Positions 35,102 through 45,621 of a stretch of DNA of 64,000 nucleotides are shown here, piece by piece. Below the pieces are notes generated by a model. It saw nothing but the letters and a program-made list of their open reading frames with translations. It ran no database searches and was not told the DNA's origin. The stretch spans positions 434,001 to 498,000 of the forward strand of contig NZ_CP093442.1 of NCBI RefSeq assembly GCF_022814725.1, read 5' to 3'. The stretch comes from Bdellovibrio reynosensis (GTDB taxonomy: Bacteria; Bdellovibrionota; Bdellovibrionia; Bdellovibrionales; Bdellovibrionaceae). Numbering within the stretch: the first letter of the stretch is position 1; each line of letters begins with the position of its first letter. The position numbers and the translations under genes were made by a program.

Positions 35102-37426
35102 TTAGTATAAAGTCAGTTCGTGGGTCTTGGCTTTTTCGATGTCAGCTTGATCCAACAGCTGTTCGCGATACTTGCCCTCGATAAACATCTGAACTTGGTC
35201 TTTGTAAAAAGGCGAAAGCATGTGCCCCGAAATACCGATGGGGTTAATACCCCAACTTTTCTGTGGGCTAGCAAAATCGATAATTCTACGAGTAGAAGGC
35301 CCGGCCACGACTTTGAAATCGGCTCCTAAGGCGTGCATTTTATTGTTGTTGATATCATTATAAGAGCCCGGCATTGGGTAAGGGCCTAAGTTAAACAGAT
35401 AACTTAAAGGTGCCTTGCGCCCCAGCGGATGAACGTATTCAACTGTGTGAATGTCTCCCCACACTATTTCTGTTCCTAATTTTTCTGCGGCATTGATAAA
35501 CCCTTGAGTGATAATTTCGTCGGGGTGTTTGTTGTTCCAAAAAGGCGCTTGCAGATTTTCAATCAGACGCTGATAAGAGATCCACGCATAAGGGGTATTA
35601 AGGTAAATCTTTCTTTGATCTTCAGGAATGTCCTTCATCATGAGCTGGATGATTTCGTTGTTCCACTGATGGTACAGAGCTGCCGCCTTAGAATCCGTGT
35701 TTGAAAGAAAATTCCAATTTTTCAGCTCTTGAATCTGTGGTGTGTACTCTCCATACTCGGCCTCTGAAAGTTTTAGGTTCTCAAAAAGTTTATCTAGAAG
35801 AAGCTTGGTTTGGGCGTTGAAGTTTTCAGTCTGTAAGGCTTTAAATTCTTCAGCACTCCACTGGTCTTTTTCTTGAAGAGCTTTAGTGATGGTTTGCAGG
35901 CGGTCATCTGACTGCCAGTCGCCGCGGATATCTGCAGATAAACCCGGTGGGCGCGAGTTCGCTGTAACAATGAACCCGGATTCTGGATTTATCGAATGAG
36001 GTTTTTCTTTCCACGGCAGTATTCTTACGTATTCATCTTGCCCGGTGCTGCCATCAAGAATCATGTCAGAATTGGGGTTTTTCTTTACCGCAATATCGCC
36101 AAACATCCACCAAGCAATGTTGACTCGGTCGGCATACATAACATTCAGCCCAGGAGCTGTTCCGAATTGCAGGGCGGATTCAAATTGGCCTAGGTCTTTT
36201 GCTTCACCCATCAGGCGTAAGGCCTTCATCGGATTATTTTCAGGGCGGTGAAAGGCCCACTTCAGCGCTAGATTTTTTTCTTCTAAGAAATGATCCATCA
36301 AAGGGCCGTGGGAGGTTTCAATCATCTCTAAAACCACGTCGGTGGAATCTTTCACTTTTATTGTTTCAGTCCAAGTTTTGTAGACCTCATCCTTGTTATT
36401 AAATAACACGGTCTGTTGGTGTCTATCGAGAACCTCGCGATACAAATCCATGTCATCAGCAAGTGACATGGTAAAGCCCCAAGCATGGTGGCGGGAATGT
36501 CCTAGAATTGCAAAAGGAACTAAAGCCAGGTGATGACCGTAAAGTTCAAATTCCGGGGTTTGGATATGAGCTTCAATCCACACAGAAGGAAAGCTGTATC
36601 CAATGTGGGGGTCGTTGGCAAAAAGGCTACTGCCTGATTGTGAGCGGCTCGGGCTAATAAGCCAGGCATTGCTTCCTTCAAAAGAAGCGATGAAGTTTCC
36701 ATTGGCTTCATCTTCAAAGGTTTTAAAGTTTTTATTATCGACAATTTTTAGGGGTGCTTTTAGTGGATCATTGCGAAGGTTTTGAAAGACTTCCGCCGGT
36801 AGCTGTGATGCTAGCTTCGTCATTAAGGGGTCGGCTTTCAGGGCGACTCCGAAGCTATAGGCCATGTGACCGGTCATGATGTAAGCATCGATCGGCTCAA
36901 AGCGACGAGGCTTGATGCCTAACAAAGTCATTTCATAGGGAAGTGTGCGAGTTTGAACATACTGATTTACGCCATCAAAGTAAGCTTCTAGTTCCTGCCA
37001 CAAGGTTTGATCGAAAGTGTTGTTCTTCTTTTCGTGTTCTAGCATGCGCTGAACAGATCTTTTTAGCATCAGGCTGCGGTAAAGTTTGTCGCTTTTAAGT
37101 GCGACCTCGCCAAAGACTTCGCTTAACTCGCCTTGGGTCAAGCGGCGGGAAAGTTCCATTTGAAATAATCTTTCGCTAGCGATCACAAATCCCAAGGCCC
37201 GCAAAGCATCTAACTTGTTAGCGGCTTTGATGTGGGGAATCCCGTAATTATCGCGAGTGATCTTCACGGCTGAAGAAAGATTTTGGATTTTAATTTCCCC
37301 ATCCAGTGGGGCCATAGAGGACCTTAGGAAGAGGAAAATCCCGATAGTAGCTAAAACAACAACGAATCCAAGCAGAGCTAAAATTCGTTTGAAAGTTTTC
37401 GTTGGAAATCTCTGTTTTCGTTTCAT
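35102..37426 (-). CDS. Penicillin-acylase-family N-terminal nucleophile hydrolase
   Basis: Ntn amidohydrolase of the penicillin G acylase/N-acyl-homoserine lactone acylase family, self-processed into alpha and beta chains. An N-terminal membrane anchor (LALLGFVVVLATIGIFLFL) precedes the alpha-chain motifs DNYGIPHIKA and GFVIASERLFQMEL. The beta chain would begin at Ser in GSNAWLISPSRSQSG, and the catalytic Asn region FIVTANSRP follows. ATG 37426 has AAGAGAG upstream and removes an unlikely 20-residue extension. Substrate (acylated homoserine lactone, beta-lactam or acyl peptide) is unknown. Probably faces the periplasm. Confidence 0.9.
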   Translation of the reverse strand: MKRKQRFPTKTFKRILALLGFVVVLATIGIFLFLRSSMAPLDGEIKIQNLSSAVKITRDNYGIPHIKAANKLDALRALGFVIASERLFQMELSRRLTQGELSEVFGEVALKSDKLYRSLMLKRSVQRMLEHEKKNNTFDQTLWQELEAYFDGVNQYVQTRTLPYEMTLLGIKPRRFEPIDAYIMTGHMAYSFGVALKADPLMTKLASQLPAEVFQNLRNDPLKAPLKIVDNKNFKTFEDEANGNFIASFEGSNAWLISPSRSQSGSSLFANDPHIGYSFPSVWIEAHIQTPEFELYGHHLALVPFAILGHSRHHAWGFTMSLADDMDLYREVLDRHQQTVLFNNKDEVYKTWTETIKVKDSTDVVLEMIETSHGPLMDHFLEEKNLALKWAFHRPENNPMKALRLMGEAKDLGQFESALQFGTAPGLNVMYADRVNIAWWMFGDIAVKKNPNSDMILDGSTGQDEYVRILPWKEKPHSINPESGFIVTANSRPPGLSADIRGDWQSDDRLQTITKALQEKDQWSAEEFKALQTENFNAQTKLLLDKLFENLKLSEAEYGEYTPQIQELKNWNFLSNTDSKAAALYHQWNNEIIQLMMKDIPEDQRKIYLNTPYAWISYQRLIENLQAPFWNNKHPDEIITQGFINAAEKLGTEIVWGDIHTVEYVHPLGRKAPLSYLFNLGPYPMPGSYNDINNNKMHALGADFKVVAGPSTRRIIDFASPQKSWGINPIGISGHMLSPFYKDQVQMFIEGKYREQLLDQADIEKAKTHELTLY

Positions 37427-37548
37427 TGGGACTCTCTTATTTCGCGAGGTAAAACGATATAATTTCACAGCCGCGGGAAGTGGCAAGGGGGATCGTTGTC
37501 ACCATGCAAAACAAGAGTCTAGACTTTCGATTGACGCGGTGAAACCGC

Positions 37549-37570
37549 AAAAAGAAGCAGGCACCTTTTT
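37549..37570 (-). repeat. Third copy of the GGTGCCTGCTTCTTTTT repeat
   Basis: Read on the minus strand this matches the direct repeats at 11787 and 11917: AAGGTGCCTGCTTCTTTTT. It sits 24 bases upstream of the uvrB ATG. See the finding on dispersed repeats. Confidence 0.55.
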
Positions 37571-37594
37571 CTGGAGCGTGGTAGCATTAGAGGG

Positions 37595-39670
37595 ATGGGC
37601 TCTTCATTTAAAAAGAACTTTCAATTGGTATCTGAGTTTAAGCCTTCTGGAGATCAGCCAAAAGCGATCCAAGAGATGCTTGAAAACTTTGATGCCGGGT
37701 TAAAACACCAAACCTTGTTAGGTGTGACGGGATCGGGAAAAACTTTTTCGATGGCGCACACTATTGCACAATTGAATCAGCCAGCGTTGGTGCTTGCACC
37801 GAATAAAACTTTGGCAGCGCAATTGTATGCGGAGTTTAAAGAGCTGTTCCCGCGTAATGCGGTTGAGTACTTCGTAAGTTATTACGATTACTATCAGCCG
37901 GAAGCTTATATCCCGACTACTGACACTTATATCGAAAAAGATTCTGCCATCAATGAACAAATCGATCGCATGCGCCACTCGGCGACTCGTTCGTTGTTTG
38001 ACCGTCGTGATGTTATCATCGTCAGTTCTGTATCTTGTATCTACGGTTTGGGATCACCAGAAGCCTATGAAGGCATGATGATTCAAATCGTTTCAAATAC
38101 CGATATGAAGCGGGATCATTTGTTGCGTGAACTTATTCGTATTCAGTACCAACGTAACAACGTGGATTTCTCTCGCGGTACTGTGCGGGTGCGTGGTGAT
38201 AATGTTGAAATCTTTCCTCCGTATGAAGAACAACGCGCGATCCGTGTTGAGTTCTTCGGCGATTTTATCGAACGCCTTTCATGGATTGATCCATTGACGG
38301 GTCAAGTTTTAGAAGAGCTTGATCAAATAGGCATTTATCCAGGAAGTCACCACGTTACCAGTGAAGATAACCTAAAGCGCGCTATCCGTACGATTCAAGA
38401 TGAACTGCGCGAAAGGCTTGTAGAACTGAATACGAATATGAAGTTTCTAGAGGCGCAACGGCTTGAGCAAAGAACTTACTATGACATCGAGATGATGGAA
38501 CAAATGGGTTTTTGCCAAGGGATTGAAAACTATTCGCGCCACATGACCGGCCGAGGGCCTGGTGAGCCGCCTCCAACTTTATTAGAATATTTCCCGAAAG
38601 ACTTCGTTACTTTTATCGATGAGTCCCACGTGACCGTTCCACAAATCGGGGGCATGTACCGTGGTGACCGTGCACGTAAGATGACGCTAGTTGATCACGG
38701 TTTCCGTTTGCCATCAGCACTAGACAACCGTCCTTTAAACTTCCAAGAATTTGAAACCATGATGGATAAGGTCGTTTATGTTTCCGCAACGCCGGGCACT
38801 TACGAACTGCAGAAATCAGAAGGTATCATCGTTGAACAAATCATTCGTCCAACGGGATTGATTGATCCTGTCGTTGAAGTTCGTCCGGTGAAGCATCAAG
38901 TTGATGATCTTTTAAAAGAGATTCGTGACCGAATTGCAAAAAAGGAAAGAGTTTTAATTACGACCTTAACGAAACGTTCTGCAGAGGACTTGACTGAGTA
39001 TTATGAAAATCTCGGTATTAAAGTTAAGTACCTGCATAGCGAAATCCAAACAGTGGAAAGAACAGAAATCTTGCGTGACTTGCGCTTGGGCGTCTTTGAC
39101 GTTCTTGTGGGTATCAACCTTTTAAGAGAAGGTTTGGATATTCCAGAGGTCAGCCTAGTAGGCATCACCGATGCCGATAAAGAAGGCTTCTTACGTTCCG
39201 ATAGATCTTTGATTCAAACGATTGGTCGTGCCGCCCGTAACTTAAACGGTCGCGTGATTCTTTATGGGGATACCATCACCGAAAGTATGAGAAAAGCGAT
39301 CAACGAAACGGACAGACGTCGTCGTATTCAGCAAGAATACAATACTCAACATGGTATTACGCCACAGTCGATTCGTAAAAAAATCCGTGAAGGACTTGGT
39401 GAAGTATTCGATGGAACTTTAAGTTCACCACTGCAAGGTGAAAATAAAGATGCTGCTATTAATGGCAAGTTCGCCCATGCTCCGGATAAGCTTCAGCAGG
39501 AAATCAAAAAGCTGCGTGATAAAATGAAAAAACTTTCTGCGGATCTTGAATTTGAAGAAGCTGCAAAAGTGCGCGATGAAATCAAGCGGCTGCAAATCAC
39601 CGAACTTGCATTACGAAGCGGGGAGGTAGAGTCAGACAGTGCGGAGGTAATTAAGGATGGCCTCAAGTAA
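37595..39670 (+). CDS. uvrB: Excinuclease ABC subunit UvrB
   Basis: Damage-loading helicase subunit of nucleotide excision repair. Walker A is GVTGSGKT, the beta-hairpin is around [12 protein letters not shown], the DESH box is FIDESHVTV, and the C-terminal helicase motif is [10 protein letters not shown]. The C-terminal UVR domain ([21 protein letters not shown]) binds UvrC. 691 residues is full length. The stop overlaps uvrC by 14 bases. Confidence 0.96.
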   Translation: MGSSFKKNFQLVSEFKPSGDQPKAIQEMLENFDAGLKHQTLLGVTGSGKTFSMAHTIAQLNQPALVLAPNKTLAAQLYAEFKELFPRNAVEYFVSYYDYYQPEAYIPTTDTYIEKDSAINEQIDRMRHSATRSLFDRRDVIIVSSVSCIYGLGSPEAYEGMMIQIVSNTDMKRDHLLRELIRIQYQRNNVDFSRGTVRVRGDNVEIFPPYEEQRAIRVEFFGDFIERLSWIDPLTGQVLEELDQIGIYPGSHHVTSEDNLKRAIRTIQDELRERLVELNTNMKFLEAQRLEQRTYYDIEMMEQMGFCQGIENYSRHMTGRGPGEPPPTLLEYFPKDFVTFIDESHVTVPQIGGMYRGDRARKMTLVDHGFRLPSALDNRPLNFQEFETMMDKVVYVSATPGTYELQKSEGIIVEQIIRPTGLIDPVVEVRPVKHQVDDLLKEIRDRIAKKERVLITTLTKRSAEDLTEYYENLGIKVKYLHSEIQTVERTEILRDLRLGVFDVLVGINLLREGLDIPEVSLVGITDADKEGFLRSDRSLIQTIGRAARNLNGRVILYGDTITESMRKAINETDRRRRIQQEYNTQHGITPQSIRKKIREGLGEVFDGTLSSPLQGENKDAAINGKFAHAPDKLQQEIKKLRDKMKKLSADLEFEEAAKVRDEIKRLQITELALRSGEVESDSAEVIKDGLK

Positions 39671-41549
39671 GTTTGACGAAGTTCGCGATAAGGTCAGAGA
39701 GTTTCCGTTAAATAGCGGGGTCTATCTGATGAAAGGACCTGGCGATAAGATTATCTATATCGGCAAGGCCAAGAATTTGCGTAATCGCGTGCGTAGTTAT
39801 TTTACTGATAATAAAGACCATTCCCCAAAGACGCGCCTTTTAGTGCAAAACATTCTTGAGGTTGAATACATTTTAACCAAAACAGAAGTAGAGGCGTTTC
39901 TTTTAGAAGCCTCTTTAATTAAGAAGCATCGCCCTAAATACAATATCCGTCTGCGCGATGATAAAGCTTATCCCTACATTCGCTTTACTTGGGGCGATGA
40001 TTATCCGCGCCTGTATTTGGCCCGTAAGGTGAAAAAAGATGGTTCACTTTATTTTGGTCCTTACACTTCAGGCTTTGCAGTTCACGGTACCATTCGATTT
40101 CTAAATCGAACTTTTAAAATCCGCGACTGTGGCGATGCAATGTTTCGTTCGCGCACACGTCCTTGTATGACTTATCAAATCGGACGCTGTACGGCTCCGT
40201 GTGTGAAATATATTTCTAAAGATGATTATAAGGCAGAAGTTGAAGGCGCGAAGCTCTTCTTAAAAGGACAGAATAAAAAAGTTCTAAAAGCGCTGACTGA
40301 AAAAATGATGACAGCGGCTGATGAAGAAAAGTTTGAAGTGGCTGCTCGTCTGCGTGATTCCATTCAAGCTGTTAAAGCTATCTTGCAAAAACAAACTGTT
40401 ATCAACGACACTTCTGAAAAAGATCAAGATGCTATCGGATTCTTTGGTGATGAGCGTGGTTGTCTGATTGAAACTGTCCACGTTCGTGCAGGCCGCGTGA
40501 TCGGGACACGTCCCCATTATCTGCCCCATTTTGATCCTAACGATCCGAAAGAAGATCCACGGGAATGGCTGGTGGATTTTATGAATCAGTACTTTGAAGA
40601 CAACTTTATCCCTGATGAAGTTCTTTTGCCTTTAGATATTGGCGAAGAGCTTTGCAAACTTATGGGCGAGGTTTTGAAAGAACGCAGTGGCAACAAAGTC
40701 GTTGTTCGTTATGCTTCGGATGAACGTGGCAGAAACTTAGTGGACATGGCTAATCAAAATGCCGAAGCCCATTTCTTAAAATACGTTTCTAAGTCCGAAG
40801 AAAAGCAGCGTGGTCTAGAAGAAATCAAAGAGCGTTTCTCTTTGCCTGAAATTCCACGTCGTATTGAGTGTTATGATATTTCAACCTTCCAAGGTTCTGA
40901 GACCGTGGCTTCTCAGGTCGTTTTTGAAGAAGGTGTTCCGGCTAAAGAACACTATCGCCGGTATAAAATTCGTACGGTTGAAGGAATCAATGACTTTGCT
41001 TCGATGTATGAGGTTTTAAGTCGCCGCTTTAAACACACTGAATACGATGATCCAAATTTGATCGTCATTGACGGTGGTAAGGGGCAGTTGTCCCAGGCGA
41101 TGAAGATTCTAGAAGAAATCGGCAGAAAAGACATCCCGGTGGTGGGGCTAGCTAAAGCTCGCACCGAATCGGATTTCCAAAAACAAACCGTGGAATCCAC
41201 TGAAGAGCGTTTCTTTTTACCGGGTCGCCAGAATCCCGTGGTCTTTAAAAACAACGCTGAAGCTTTATATATTTTAGCGGGCATCCGCGATGAGGCCCAT
41301 CGTTTTGCCATCACATATCACCGTAAACTTCGCGAAAACACTTCTTTAGAAAGTGAACTTGATTACGTCGTGGGTTTAGGCGAAAAAAGAAAGAAAGTTC
41401 TTTTGACTCGCTTTAACTCTATTGATGAAATCAAAATGGCAGCTCCGGATGAAATTGCCGCTTTAAAAGGCTTTAACCGAGTGCTGGCAGAGCGCATTTT
41501 GTTGCAGCTCAATGACACTGAAGAAGAAGAAGCTGAGGTTGAAGCGTGA
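39657..41549 (+). CDS. uvrC: Excinuclease ABC subunit UvrC
   Basis: Dual-incision nuclease of nucleotide excision repair. The GIY-YIG domain is GVYLMK ... [14 protein letters not shown] for the 3' cut. Next come the UVR motif ([15 protein letters not shown]), the RNase-H-like 5' endonuclease with IECYDIS and VIDGGKGQL, and C-terminal helix-hairpin-helix motifs ([20 protein letters not shown]). 630 residues. Start overlaps uvrB and its stop overlaps murJ (GTGA), so this is one operon. Confidence 0.96.
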   Translation: MASSKFDEVRDKVREFPLNSGVYLMKGPGDKIIYIGKAKNLRNRVRSYFTDNKDHSPKTRLLVQNILEVEYILTKTEVEAFLLEASLIKKHRPKYNIRLRDDKAYPYIRFTWGDDYPRLYLARKVKKDGSLYFGPYTSGFAVHGTIRFLNRTFKIRDCGDAMFRSRTRPCMTYQIGRCTAPCVKYISKDDYKAEVEGAKLFLKGQNKKVLKALTEKMMTAADEEKFEVAARLRDSIQAVKAILQKQTVINDTSEKDQDAIGFFGDERGCLIETVHVRAGRVIGTRPHYLPHFDPNDPKEDPREWLVDFMNQYFEDNFIPDEVLLPLDIGEELCKLMGEVLKERSGNKVVVRYASDERGRNLVDMANQNAEAHFLKYVSKSEEKQRGLEEIKERFSLPEIPRRIECYDISTFQGSETVASQVVFEEGVPAKEHYRRYKIRTVEGINDFASMYEVLSRRFKHTEYDDPNLIVIDGGKGQLSQAMKILEEIGRKDIPVVGLAKARTESDFQKQTVESTEERFFLPGRQNPVVFKNNAEALYILAGIRDEAHRFAITYHRKLRENTSLESELDYVVGLGEKRKKVLLTRFNSIDEIKMAAPDEIAALKGFNRVLAERILLQLNDTEEEEAEVEA

Positions 41550-43108
41550 AGAGTCATGCCCTGTTTGTGGGTCTGGGAATTTTCTTAAGCCGTATTGCGG
41601 GGCTGGTGCGTGAACGGGTGTTTGCACACTTTTTTGGAAACTCTGACGCTGGTGACGCTTTCAAAGCCGCCCTTAAAATTCCCAATTTTTTACAAAATCT
41701 TTTCGGTGAAGGCGTTCTTTCTGCCAGTTTTATTCCAGTTTATGCCCAGTTGTTAGCCAAGAAGCATGACGAAGAGGCCGCTAAGGTCGCGTCGGTTATC
41801 GGTAGTTTATTATTCCTACTGACTTCGTTTTTAGTTTTGTTAGGTGTTTTTGCTACGCCTTTTCTGATCGATCTTATTGCGCCAGGCTTTTCAGGTGAAA
41901 AGCGAGCGTTAACGATTCAAATCGTGCAAATTTTATTTCCTGGCACAGGCTTTTTGGTGATGTCTGCATGGTGCTTAGGAATTTTAAATTCCCATCGCCG
42001 ATTTTTTCTTTCCTATGTCGCTCCGGTTGTATGGAATTTAGCGATCATTGTTTCTTTAGTGGCATTTGGTTTTAAGCAAGGCCAATTTGACTTAGCTATC
42101 ACGGTGGCTTGGGGTTTGATGATAGGAAGCTTTTTGCAGTTTGCCGTACAATTGCCTTCAGCTTTGAAACTAGGGCGCAAGATTTATCCTTCATTGAATC
42201 TAAAAATGGCAGAGGTTCGTACCGTTTTAAAAAACTTCGTGCCGGTAGTGACATCCCGGGGTGTGGTGCAGATTGTTGCTTACATTGATAATATCTTCGC
42301 CAGTCTTTTGCCGACGGGTGCGGTGTCTGCATTGGCTTACGCGCAAACCCTTTATCTTTTGCCGATCAGTTTATTTGGAATGAGTGTATCAGCTGCAGAG
42401 CTACCAATGATGTCCCAGGCCACGGGCACGGATCATGAGATCAAGGAATATTTGCGTGAAAGACTGAATCGCGGTTTAGCGCAGATTGCTTTTTTCATAG
42501 TGCCATCGGTAGTGGGCTTTTTCTTTTTAGGTAATTATATCGTAGGGGCGTTGTTTCAGACGGGGGAATTTAAAGCTGATAACACCCGCTATGTGTGGAT
42601 GGTTTTAGCTGGCTACACGGTGGGACTGTTGGCGTCGACATTAGGAAGATTGTATTCATCGACTTTCTATTCTTTGAAGGACACTAAAACCCCGCTGAAG
42701 TTTGCCATCGTTCGTGTGGTTTTTGCGACGCTGCTTTCTGTCTTATTAACCTTCGTCGTGCCAAAACAATGGGACCTTGATTTTCAATGGGCTACGGTGG
42801 GTTTAACTTTGGCGGGTGGTATTGCAGGCTGGATTGAGTTTTATTTTTTGCGCCAGGCTTTAAATAAAAAAATTGGGAAGACCGGATTAAATATTCAGTT
42901 CCAAGGAAAGTTGTGGGGGATTGCCGCAGTCAGTGCAGGACTTGCCGCTGTCGTAGGTCATGGAATTCTGAATGAGCAGTTGCACATCATCGTTCAAGCT
43001 ATCATTGTGCTTGGTGTGTATGGCGTCTCCTATTTCGCACTTGGATATTTTGCGAAAGTAGAACAGGCCCACTCGTTCATCAGTAAGATTGTAAGACGAA
43101 TTAAATAA
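41546..43108 (+). CDS. murJ: Lipid II flippase MurJ
   Basis: Fourteen-helix inner-membrane protein of the MOP exporter superfamily that flips lipid II for peptidoglycan synthesis. The N-terminal signature FLSRIAGLVRERVFAHFFGNSDAGDAFKAA is diagnostic. 520 residues is typical. The GTG start overlaps the uvrC stop (GTGA). Link to uvrBC is by transcript only; no functional link is known. Confidence 0.93.
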   Translation: MKSHALFVGLGIFLSRIAGLVRERVFAHFFGNSDAGDAFKAALKIPNFLQNLFGEGVLSASFIPVYAQLLAKKHDEEAAKVASVIGSLLFLLTSFLVLLGVFATPFLIDLIAPGFSGEKRALTIQIVQILFPGTGFLVMSAWCLGILNSHRRFFLSYVAPVVWNLAIIVSLVAFGFKQGQFDLAITVAWGLMIGSFLQFAVQLPSALKLGRKIYPSLNLKMAEVRTVLKNFVPVVTSRGVVQIVAYIDNIFASLLPTGAVSALAYAQTLYLLPISLFGMSVSAAELPMMSQATGTDHEIKEYLRERLNRGLAQIAFFIVPSVVGFFFLGNYIVGALFQTGEFKADNTRYVWMVLAGYTVGLLASTLGRLYSSTFYSLKDTKTPLKFAIVRVVFATLLSVLLTFVVPKQWDLDFQWATVGLTLAGGIAGWIEFYFLRQALNKKIGKTGLNIQFQGKLWGIAAVSAGLAAVVGHGILNEQLHIIVQAIIVLGVYGVSYFALGYFAKVEQAHSFISKIVRRIK

Positions 43109-43110
43109 AA

Positions 43111-43512
43111 TTAGCGACGACGTCCCCATCCGTATAAATCGACATAAATATTATCGACGGGGAAAGCAAAACGCAGACGTCCCGCGAAGTAGCCGTCGTG
43201 CCACGGTCTAAACTCCACCGTAGTACGGCAGACTTGATTCGGTCCTAAGCGGTTAGGGCAGTTGCTCCATGCCCAATAGGCGGAACCTAGGATGTAGATG
43301 CCTTTCACTTCAAGGTTTTCATCCCCGGTGTTGCGAAGGTAGATATCTGCGCGTTCTCGAAAGTTCACCGCGACGTGACCGAAGTTATAGTAATAAAACT
43401 TATCGGCTTTGGCAGAAATTTGTTCAGGATTGATTGAAAGTTGCACCGCGGGTTTTGCTTGTGCCAGAGAGTTGAGGGCGATGACCAGAAAGATACTTAT
43501 TAGCAATTTCAT
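43111..43512 (-). CDS. Exported ASH/choice-of-anchor-D-like protein
   Basis: Signal peptide (VIALNSLAQA) and a ~110-residue immunoglobulin-like domain. The pattern VAVNFRERADIYLRNTGDENLEVKGI ... PNQVCRTTVEFRPWHDGYFAGRLRF is that of HYDIN/ASPM-SPD-2-Hydin (ASH) and choice-of-anchor-D domains. Two Cys (SNCPNRL, QVCRTT) may form a disulfide. The tail is WGRRR. Convergent with murJ, only 2 bases apart. Function unknown, probably structural. Confidence 0.7.
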   Translation of the reverse strand: MKLLISIFLVIALNSLAQAKPAVQLSINPEQISAKADKFYYYNFGHVAVNFRERADIYLRNTGDENLEVKGIYILGSAYWAWSNCPNRLGPNQVCRTTVEFRPWHDGYFAGRLRFAFPVDNIYVDLYGWGRRR

Positions 43513-43589
43513 GCTAACCTCCCACTGATTCTATTTTTTCTTAATAAGAAATTGGTCGCAAAGTTTTTCCGGTATATGATTGTCTTGTC

Positions 43590-44771
43590 ATGAATGAGTC
43601 CGTTTGGTCCCCCATGAAAATTTCCATCTACAGATCCTTTTGGATCTGTGCTTTTTTGTCAAATCTTGGAACTTGGATTCAAGATGTGGCAGCAAGTTGG
43701 GTGATGACACATTTAAACACCTCGCCCTTGGTGATCTCGCTTTTATCTTTTTCAAATAGTTTACCAGTTTTGTTTTTAAGTATTCCTGCGGGACTTATAG
43801 CGGATCAAGGGCACCGTCGTAAAGTGCTGCTGTTTGCGCAAAGTATGATGTTCTTTGCAGCAGGTCTTCTGGCGTATCTAGTGTGGCAAGGGCAAGTCAC
43901 CGTCGCGAGTTTGCTAAGTTTGTCGCTTATCATGGGGTGTGGATTTGCGCTTACGAATCCAGCTTTTCAGTCTGTGCTTACGGATTTAGTTCCCAATCAA
44001 ATGCATACTTCTGCGGTGATGGTTTATTATATGGGAATTAACTTAACCCGCGTGCTTGGCCCAACTGTGGGCGGAGGCATTCTAAGCAGTGTGGGCCCAA
44101 GCAGTGCTTTTTTAATTAATAGCGTTTCATTCTTAGGTCTGATCATTTTCTTTTGGATTTGGCCGGTGAACACCGGCCTGGAACAAACAAAAAAACTTGA
44201 AACCCTTGATTGGAGATTTTTATTTTCCTTTCACAACGCCAAGCTGTGGGTGGAAATATTCTGTGTCACTTTCTTTGCTTCGTCATTGTGGGCGCTATAT
44301 CCAACCAGGGGCCGCCTTGAAATGGAGTTAAACTCTTTTCAGTACGGTATGCTGTTGGGGAGTTTTGGATTAGGTGCGTGCTTAAGTGCAATTCTTTCTG
44401 AAAAAGTGATGCTGCCGGGAAAAACTAAAAAATCTTTGGCCGGTTCTTACGTGATTTATGCGGTGGGTGTGGGTCTTTTAGGGTTTGCTCCGCACTATGG
44501 GTTTTTATATGTCGCCATGTTTTTAGCAGGAATCGGGTGGTTAGTTCTTTCAACATTGATGAACATGAGTTCTCGGCAGATCACTGGAAAGTCCCACTTA
44601 AAAGCGACGATGCTGGGTGTTTTCTTGGCTGTCTTTTATGCCGGAATGGCGATTGGATCAGTAAGTTGGGGAGCCGTCGCAAGGCTTTCTGCTACAACAA
44701 CGGCCCTGTATATCGCAAGCCTGGGATTGGCCTTGATCGGAATCACAAAACTTTATCGCAACTGGGATTAA
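43590..44771 (+). CDS. MFS transporter (EntS/MFS_3 type)
   Basis: Twelve-helix exporter. The N-terminus reads FWICAFLSNLGTWIQDVAASWVMTHL, typical of the enterobactin-exporter/MFS_3 group, and GLIADQGHRRKVLLFAQ is the loop 2-3 motif. 393 residues. Substrate (siderophore, drug or metabolite) unknown. The 3' end abuts a convergent small zinc-ribbon gene, with no base between stops. Confidence 0.82.
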   Translation: MNESVWSPMKISIYRSFWICAFLSNLGTWIQDVAASWVMTHLNTSPLVISLLSFSNSLPVLFLSIPAGLIADQGHRRKVLLFAQSMMFFAAGLLAYLVWQGQVTVASLLSLSLIMGCGFALTNPAFQSVLTDLVPNQMHTSAVMVYYMGINLTRVLGPTVGGGILSSVGPSSAFLINSVSFLGLIIFFWIWPVNTGLEQTKKLETLDWRFLFSFHNAKLWVEIFCVTFFASSLWALYPTRGRLEMELNSFQYGMLLGSFGLGACLSAILSEKVMLPGKTKKSLAGSYVIYAVGVGLLGFAPHYGFLYVAMFLAGIGWLVLSTLMNMSSRQITGKSHLKATMLGVFLAVFYAGMAIGSVSWGAVARLSATTTALYIASLGLALIGITKLYRNWD

Positions 44772-44978
44772 TTAACTCACGCGATGAAGAGTGCTTTTTC
44801 TTTCGTGGGCGCAAACCTGGCATTTGCCATTTTCTTGGATCATCGCATCTTCTTTTGATTGTTGATAATCGAATTCCATGGGGCCACTGCATAACTCGCA
44901 GTTTTGTACACTCATTCGAAAGTTTTCACGCTTAATAAATTCTTCTGTAGGAATGATGTTGAATTTGAAAACTTCCAT
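44772..44978 (-). CDS. Small zinc-ribbon-like protein (68 aa)
   Basis: Four Cys as two CxxC pairs: NCELCSG and KCQVCAH, 25-27 residues apart, a likely zinc ribbon. The rest is charged and there is no signal peptide, so it is cytoplasmic. GGAGG lies 8 bases before the ATG, which supports a real gene. Function unknown. Confidence 0.7.
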   Translation of the reverse strand: MEVFKFNIIPTEEFIKRENFRMSVQNCELCSGPMEFDYQQSKEDAMIQENGKCQVCAHERKSTLHRVS

Positions 44979-45014
44979 GGTGATACCTCCACTGATGCTT
45001 TCTTATCGGCATCT

Positions 45015-45033
45015 TTTGTCTCAGCTTGAGACG
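45015..45033. promoter_or_regulatory. Palindrome sharing a 17-base motif with the 49.15 kb leader
   Basis: GTCTCAGCTTGAGAC (45019-45033) has six-base arms and lies in the divergent spacer between the zinc-ribbon gene and the 45130 gene. TTTGTCTCAGCTTGAGA (45015-45031) matches 49143-49159 with one mismatch. Possible operator. Confidence 0.35.
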
Positions 45034-45129
45034 TAAACTCCGATTTATTCTTCTGATGCATCGTTTATTCAGCAGCGCATCAGCCAGATTTGATGGTCTA
45101 TGGACTAGGGTCTGGGTAAACTCGCTGGC

Positions 45130-45621
45130 ATGAAAGACTACATTCAGTATTTGCAAGAGGTTTTGGGTCTGCAGAATGTGATGATCACACCTGGGGAAAC
45201 CGGCGCTCAAAAAACCAGCTTCTTTTTGCCTGAGGGACCGTTTGCTCCTGCTGAAGTTCAGCACGCGGAATTGGTGTTTTTAAATATTCTGACACAATCC
45301 AAGGAAAGTCTTTTTCTTCCTGAAACAAAAGATCTGTTCGGCAAAATGAAGGCGGCGATGAAACTTAAGAACCTGCAGGTTCTTGAACTTGACTGCACAG
45401 TGGATAGCAGGGGCGAGCTGCCATCAGAGTTAGCTAAATTAATTCAAGCCCGTGTCGTGGTGGTCTTTAGTTCTTTTCCTAAAGACATTGGTGAACTGAT
45501 TATCAAAGGCTCAGGTAAGTGGATTGAAACTTACAGTCCAGCTTACTTGCTTGAAGATCCTGGCGCGAAAAAAGTGGTCTGGAATGATTTGCAAAAAGTG
45601 ATGAAGGAGCTGGGCTTATGA
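45130..45621 (+). CDS. Hypothetical protein upstream of the NfeD gene
   Basis: No family recognised. 163 residues, no signal peptide, no membrane segment. It begins MKDYIQYLQEVLGL and contains LFLNILTQSKESLFLPETKDLFGKMKAAMKLKNL in the middle and VVVVFSSFPKDIGELIIKG near the C-terminus, which suggest an alpha/beta cytoplasmic domain. The stop overlaps the NfeD start (ATGA), so it is the first gene of the NfeD/slipin operon. Confidence 0.72.
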   Translation: MKDYIQYLQEVLGLQNVMITPGETGAQKTSFFLPEGPFAPAEVQHAELVFLNILTQSKESLFLPETKDLFGKMKAAMKLKNLQVLELDCTVDSRGELPSELAKLIQARVVVVFSSFPKDIGELIIKGSGKWIETYSPAYLLEDPGAKKVVWNDLQKVMKELGL

